Shown here piece by piece: positions 57,121-64,000 of a DNA stretch of 64,000 nucleotides. The notes beneath the pieces were generated by a model that did not search any database, was not told the origin of the DNA, and saw nothing but the letters and a program-made list of their open reading frames with translations. This DNA comes from Melastoma dodecandrum (taxonomy: Eukaryota; Streptophyta; Magnoliopsida; Myrtales; Melastomataceae), in the NCBI GenBank assembly GCA_029817715.1, contig JARUPY010000537.1:2790001-2854000 (forward strand). Reading direction: 5' to 3'. The translations under genes were made by a program, and so were the position numbers. Position 1 is the first letter of the stretch; every line of letters starts with the position of its first letter.

Positions 57121-58329
57121 AGCAAATTTTCATTCCCTTCCAAATTTTTCTAATCAAATTTATTTATATTTTAAACGTCACATTTTTTTATTTAAATAGC
57201 AAAACATAGAATCATTTTAAATTGGGTATGGTCCTCGATCGGAAGTCGATGACAAATAAGGAGATGCATATTTTACATGATTCGGCCAAATCGACCTATA
57301 TTCATTGACGGAGAAGAATGCGGTAAGAAATAGTCAGTGTACATCAACGCACACCCTTTCTTTAATGAAACACTCTTTCCACTTTTCTATCATATTGTCA
57401 ATGCTCTCGCAATTTGTTCCATGATTGTTGTAGTGTCATTGGCCTTAATGATGAAATAATATACTAGTTTAATAATCTAATATTACTCGATATACCTTAA
57501 AAAATATATTCCCGCTTCTTCCATATATTTCACCGAGAATCAAATCATCAATATAATTAAAAATTTGACCGTGGGGCATAAATCCTAACAAAATAGATGA
57601 CCTTTCAATATGATAACGGCAGGAAACATAGGAAAGGGAACACATGATCTATCCAAAAAAAGATTAAATCCTACTTTTCTTCTTAGCATTAAGTGATTTC
57701 ACAGTTATAAATTGCTGTGATCATTTTAAATTGATATATGACCTTATCTTGACATGTTTATATCTAAGAAATTCAAGTATAGAACCCAAGTAGGACTTGG
57801 TTTTAGAAGACATCTTCTTATATAAGTTACTACGATATAAGCATTTTGTTTAGTTTGGGTACATTTTACTAAATTGTTGATGAAATAGGTTTGAATTATT
57901 TTTTCAGTCAAATTTAGAGTTTATACATATATTAGAACTCATCAAGCGGAAGGTTTGAGTTACAGTTAAATCCTAAGTATGCTGCCTTTAGTCGTGTTTG
58001 ATCAGCCGAAGCGTGATCTGCAATATGAACTATGGTTATTATAGATTCCCACAGTAGTAGAAGGTTAATTTGAAACTTTAAGTATTATGCACACAAGTAT
58101 TTGCAATTTGGATCAGCCGAACCATGATATACAAGATCTGCTTCAAATCCTGAATCTTGAGAAGATATCACGTAGGGTTGAGAAGAGATCAAATTTGTTG
58201 TGGTGAAATAGCTATTTATATATGAAATCCAGCTATAGTCAATTAATTTATGAAACTAAAACTCTATTTCACACTTCTCTTTAAACTCTCCTCGTGACTC
58301 ATTAATTTAGATGGAATGATATATTATGG
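57121..58329. other. Non-coding, no recognisable feature
   Basis: AT-rich interval with no supported open frame, RNA gene or terminal repeats. Confidence 0.5.
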
Positions 58330-58731
58330 ACAGGATTTGATATAAGGAATTAATTCATATAATCTGATTCATGTTTTTCAGGTCCTATAAATTTCAGTGC
58401 TCCCCAGAAAGAGAGAAACAAAGCAACCACCGATTACCAGATATCCCACATTCAATAGGTTACGTGTGTTTATATTGTTTGATTCAGGATGGAATTTTGT
58501 ATTTGTTTGACTTATTATCAAAAGTTTGTGGGATTTATTTTGAGAATGACTCCTTGATGATGATAATCACAAGGCAAAATATCGATCACTGTCAATCATC
58601 TTTTCTCAAACTTTCGTTTATGACTTAACTCTAAAATATTTCTTTTATAGCCATATATCGATATTTTAAATCCTTTATAGCCTTATTCAAACATCATTTA
58701 TTCAGATAGCTGCTGCTTCTGTTTTATTCTT
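58330..58731 (-). other. Chalcone synthase 3' flank
   Basis: The 3'UTR and downstream region of the chalcone synthase pseudogene. 58330-58500 is duplicated at 38555-38715 next to a detached chalcone synthase C terminus. Confidence 0.7.
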
Positions 58732-61487
<2,756 letters not shown>

Positions 61488-61660
61488 CCTCTCCTCTCTC
61501 TCTCATACCTCCCTATTCCCTTATCACAAAAACCAAAAGATGAACAATGTGTTGGTGTTGTTGGGGGTTGGCGAGCTTAAATACATCCGCGGACACGAGT
61601 ATTGATCTAATACTCTTCGGTAGAAATTTTTATTATTCATAGTTTTTATAAAACAAAAAC
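61488..61660 (-). promoter_or_regulatory. Chalcone synthase pseudogene upstream region
   Basis: On the minus strand, TATTTAAG lies about 90 bp upstream of the ATG (near 61575), a plausible TATA box. A GAGAGAGAGGAGAGG leader lies just before the ATG. No clear G-box is visible. Whether the promoter is active cannot be told. Confidence 0.4.
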
Positions 61661-61916
61661 AAGGCGGGGTAGATGAAGGGGAGGGACTGTTTGGTGTGAC
61701 ATCTGAGTCAAATAGTCAATCCAATGCAGAAGATCTTCTTCCATCTACTACTACTACCCACTATGACTTTCATTACAAAATTTAACTTAGAAAGTTTTTA
61801 AAACTTAAGAAAAATTAGAATATATCTAATAAAAGTTGGTTAATATTTCTATTGTATTTGAAATTCATATTGGCATTTTGGCATAACATTTTACGAAAAA
61901 TAATCTTTGTTCTTTA
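61661..61916. other. Non-coding, no recognisable feature
   Basis: AT-rich interval between the chalcone synthase upstream region and the MITE. Confidence 0.4.
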
Positions 61917-61925
61917 AAAAAATAA

Positions 61926-62397
61926 GGCAAAATATCGGAATTTGGCCCCAATTATCGGCACATTTTCATATGTGTCCACAACTTTGTTTTTTTTTTATTT
62001 GTGGCCATAACTATGACTTCGTTTTATTTTGTGGCCGCGTCGTAACGTCGTTGCCTACGTGGACTAACGGCTGAAGGAGTGTGCGAACGTGGCCATCCTG
62101 CGTGGAAATTCTAAAATAAAGTCATAGTTATGGCCATAAAGTCGGGGTCGCAGATGAAAATAGCCCGATAATTGGGGCCAAAATCCAATATTTTGTCTTT
62201 TTTCTAAAAGACAGGATTGCCACGTTTGTTGCCACGAGTTCAGCCGTTAGTCCACGTAGATAAGATCCACCAACGGCGTTACGTCGAGGCCATAAATAAA
62301 ATCAATGTGATAGTTATGGCCATAAATAAAAAAAAATAAAGTTGTGGCCGCAGATGAAAATAGCCCGATAATTGAGGCCAAAATCCGATATTTTGCC
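61926..62397. mobile_element. Mutator-like MITE with 9-bp target duplication
   Basis: The ends GGCAAAATATCGGA and TCCGATATTTTGCC are inverted repeats, and the inverted similarity extends inward for roughly 200 bp (GTGGCCATAACTATGAC / GATAGTTATGGCCA and the CACGTGG-type inner part). The flanks are both AAAAAATAA (61917-61925 and 62398-62406), a 9-bp target duplication as made by MULE transposases. A third copy of the end module (GATGAAAATAGCCCGATAATTGG) lies inside at about 62150-62205. No coding capacity. Confidence 0.88.
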
Positions 62398-62559
62398 AAA
62401 AAATAATTTAACATTTTGATCATTTTTTGTATTTAGAAGAGAAGGTGACTCTTAAAAGAAGTAAATATTTAATATTTTTTTTTTAAATTAATATACACCC
62501 TTCAAAGCAAAAAATCATTCGGAATATGTTTATTACACCCTTTATGGTTAAACGTCGAT

Positions 62560-63055
62560 GTAGTGTAGGTATAATCAGAAATTTGGTACTTAAGTAAGTT
62601 ACCAAACCCTGCTGAATGTATAACATGTTCTACCTTCGAATCATAAAGACGATAAAGAACGTGATAACATGATGCTGCTACACGTTAATGATCGAGAGCA
62701 TGATAAGTTTTGCTAAACCTCGTTTCGATGCAACATCGGCAACCAAGGCTTCCAAATATTGTTAATTTAGTACTCCTTTAATAGTAAAAATTAATCATCT
62801 CCTTTTGTTCGAACAGTTAATTACTACAATTCTAATTTAAATTCAAGGCGATATTGTGAAAAAGGTACAATCTCTTTTTGGCATGTGATGATACAACTTT
62901 TCTTGATCATTAACATCCCCCGAAATCTTGATCACCAAGCTCTACATAGAAGTTTTCTGCCATTAATATCAACAAAATCTATGTAGAACTTTTCATGTCA
63001 TTTTAAATAATTTAATAAATTGCATTATTTTTGTATGGAAAATTATATCGATATA
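62560..63055. repeat. Dispersed upstream repeat, copy 2 (partner 1300-1771)
   Basis: Same order of phrases as 1300-1771, with an extra TAGTAAAAATTAATCATC insertion near 62780. It again precedes a small-peptide exon. Confidence 0.7.
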
Positions 63056-63260
63056 AACTAATCCTGCGCCCTTTAGATACCAACATCTCACAAAGAAGGC
63101 CACAATACAAACAAGTCGCTTCTGTCGATATGGCTTTTTGATGATTTTGTTCCTGGTAGCGATGCACTCGATGGATGTGGCCTTCGCGACAAAGTGCGAG
63201 GAAGGTTGTCGCAAGAAATGTGCGGATCGTAAAGGAGATGTCCGTAAAACATCAAAACCA
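63056..63260 (+). pseudogene. Small cysteine-rich secreted-peptide relic, copy 3
   Basis: The 5'UTR (CACAAAGAAGGCCACAATAC) and ATGGCTTTT match copy 2, but the next codon is TGA. In another frame the sequence reads MILFLVAMHSMDVAFA, a good signal-peptide core, then TKCEEGCRKKCADRKGD. The spacing C-x3-C-x3-C recalls the start of GASA/snakin domains, but only three cysteines remain, so thionin-like or other cysteine-rich families are equally possible. It appears to be a fusion of exon 1 and exon 2 with a deletion between them. Confidence 0.45.
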
Positions 63261-63349
63261 TACCATCAAACCATAAAAGGCATAGTATCTGGCTAAAAGA
63301 CAACAATTTTAACATCTTTCAGTAAGAGATACAGAGGATCGCTCTACCT

Positions 63350-63392
63350 CTATGATAGGACCGTCAACACATTCTTGCAGAAGCTTCCAACG
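63350..63392 (-). pseudogene. Gypsy gag relic tail
   Basis: The minus strand reads KLLQECVDGP. It is equivalent to the end of the relic at 56197-56480 (AGGACCGTCAACACATTCTT on the plus strand). Confidence 0.5.
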
Positions 63393-63394
63393 TT

Positions 63395-64000
63395 TTCAAA
63401 ATCACATTTTTTGAATATTTTAGCATGATATTCCGAAATTATCACAATGGGTATATATCCTTAACTAAATCATTGAAAATAAGATAAGAGTTGAATCGTT
63501 AATTTTAAAATATATTTTGAAAGTAATTCGTGTTCATGTGAACATCGTACTTACATATGCCTTTCCTCCGCAGAATCCGGCACGGCTTGGATTGTCGGTA
63601 TTTTCTCAGCCCAAACGCGAGCTTGTCAGAGATGCCAGGCGTACTCGGAGGAGTTGTTTGAGGAAATCCATTCTTCCTTTTAAAGTAGGCCCAATGGAAT
63701 GTGTAAAGTCAAATGATGGAATGATTTTTTAAGATTTGTATGAAATTACTTCACTTCAGATATTAGTCTTGATTTGATTTAAAATTTTTCATTTAGTTAT
63801 AAAACTCACACCCTTATCAGCCATACGAGCTTAGCTCTTATTTCTTTTATTTTTTGATAGGTTTTATAATTTTGCTTTTCATAAATCCATATAATAAAAA
63901 CTTTATGGTTATAAATTCCACGTTTATCTTCTGCAACCTAATTGCTTATTCTCCATTTTTATATGTTTCAGGTTTTATTAGTAATTATCACACGTAATAG
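63395..64000 (-). pseudogene. NLR N-terminal (Rx coiled-coil) relic, copy 2, with 5' flank
   Basis: On the minus strand the start region MDFLKQLL lies at about 63676. In another frame, 63660-63565 reads EYAWHL then a stop, then VWAEKIPTIQAVPDSAEE, aligning with the start of the CNL at 11178. The flanks on both sides match those of the relic at 56585-57120. The upstream segment continues to the window edge. Confidence 0.75.

Noticed and set aside
63130..63260. Intact snakin/GASA peptide gene
   Set aside because: The original ATG frame stops after three codons and only three cysteines remain.

Overview
This is plant nuclear DNA, most likely from a eudicot. The evidence is a CC-NB-ARC-LRR resistance-gene cluster, a plant-type chalcone synthase with its single intron splitting the Cys60 codon, an LRR receptor kinase, an EMB8-like hydrolase with plant exon structure, and plant LTR retrotransposons (Ty1/copia, Athila-type and Tat/Ogre-type Ty3/gypsy). 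I cannot name the species. The window is AT-rich, repeat-dominated and gene-poor. Almost every host gene in it is truncated or broken, so it reads as a pericentromeric or cluster-edge graveyard of duplicated genes with young retrotransposons inserted into it.

Layout. 0-3.5 kb: copia relics, two partial copies of a small secreted-peptide exon and a 1-kb direct duplication. 3.5-11.2 kb (minus strand): a tandem pair of NLR genes; the upstream member (7281-11178) has all NB-ARC motifs but carries a premature stop, a +1 frameshift and a 3' deletion, and the downstream member (4128-6153) is LRR-only. 11.2-17.3 kb: non-coding with local duplications, copia relics and the first copy of a segmental duplication. 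17.3-20.8 kb: a degenerate Ty1/copia element with LTRs and TSD GAGGG but no reverse transcriptase. 20.8-23.3 kb: GC-rich, telomere-like and duplicated DNA. 23.9-25.5 kb: the C-terminal LRRs plus kinase of a MIK2-like receptor kinase. 26.4-37.0 kb: a 10.65-kb, minus-strand, Tat/Ogre-like LTR element (TSD CTTCT) without recognisable gag or pol. 37.0-42.2 kb: copia relic, SINE-like unit, a chalcone-synthase tail and an EMB8-like hydrolase pseudogene fused to it. 42.3-43.8 and 53.8-55.7 kb: the second copy of the segmental duplication, split by a 10-kb Athila-type element (43788-53827, TSD TAAAG). 55.9-57.1 kb: gypsy gag relic and an NLR N-terminal relic. 58.7-61.5 kb: a chalcone synthase pseudogene with an antisense solo Athila LTR (TSD CATAT) in its intron. 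61.9-62.4 kb: a 472-bp MULE-type MITE with a 9-bp TSD. 62.5-64.0 kb: repeats of the left end (secreted-peptide exon, gag tail, NLR 5' relic).

Order of events that can be read from nesting: copia insertion, then segmental duplication of the copia-containing block, then Athila insertion into one of the duplicates (the other retains the empty site), with the Tat/Ogre-like insertion probably the youngest because its LTRs look almost identical by eye. I found no coherent new multi-gene system. The most unusual signals are paired near-palindromic 12-mers (GGGACGCGTCCC type) spaced 21-22 bp apart that recur in the Athila LTRs, in the end of gag and in the 3' untranslated region, and a snap-back templated hairpin at a deletion junction inside one Tat/Ogre-like LTR.
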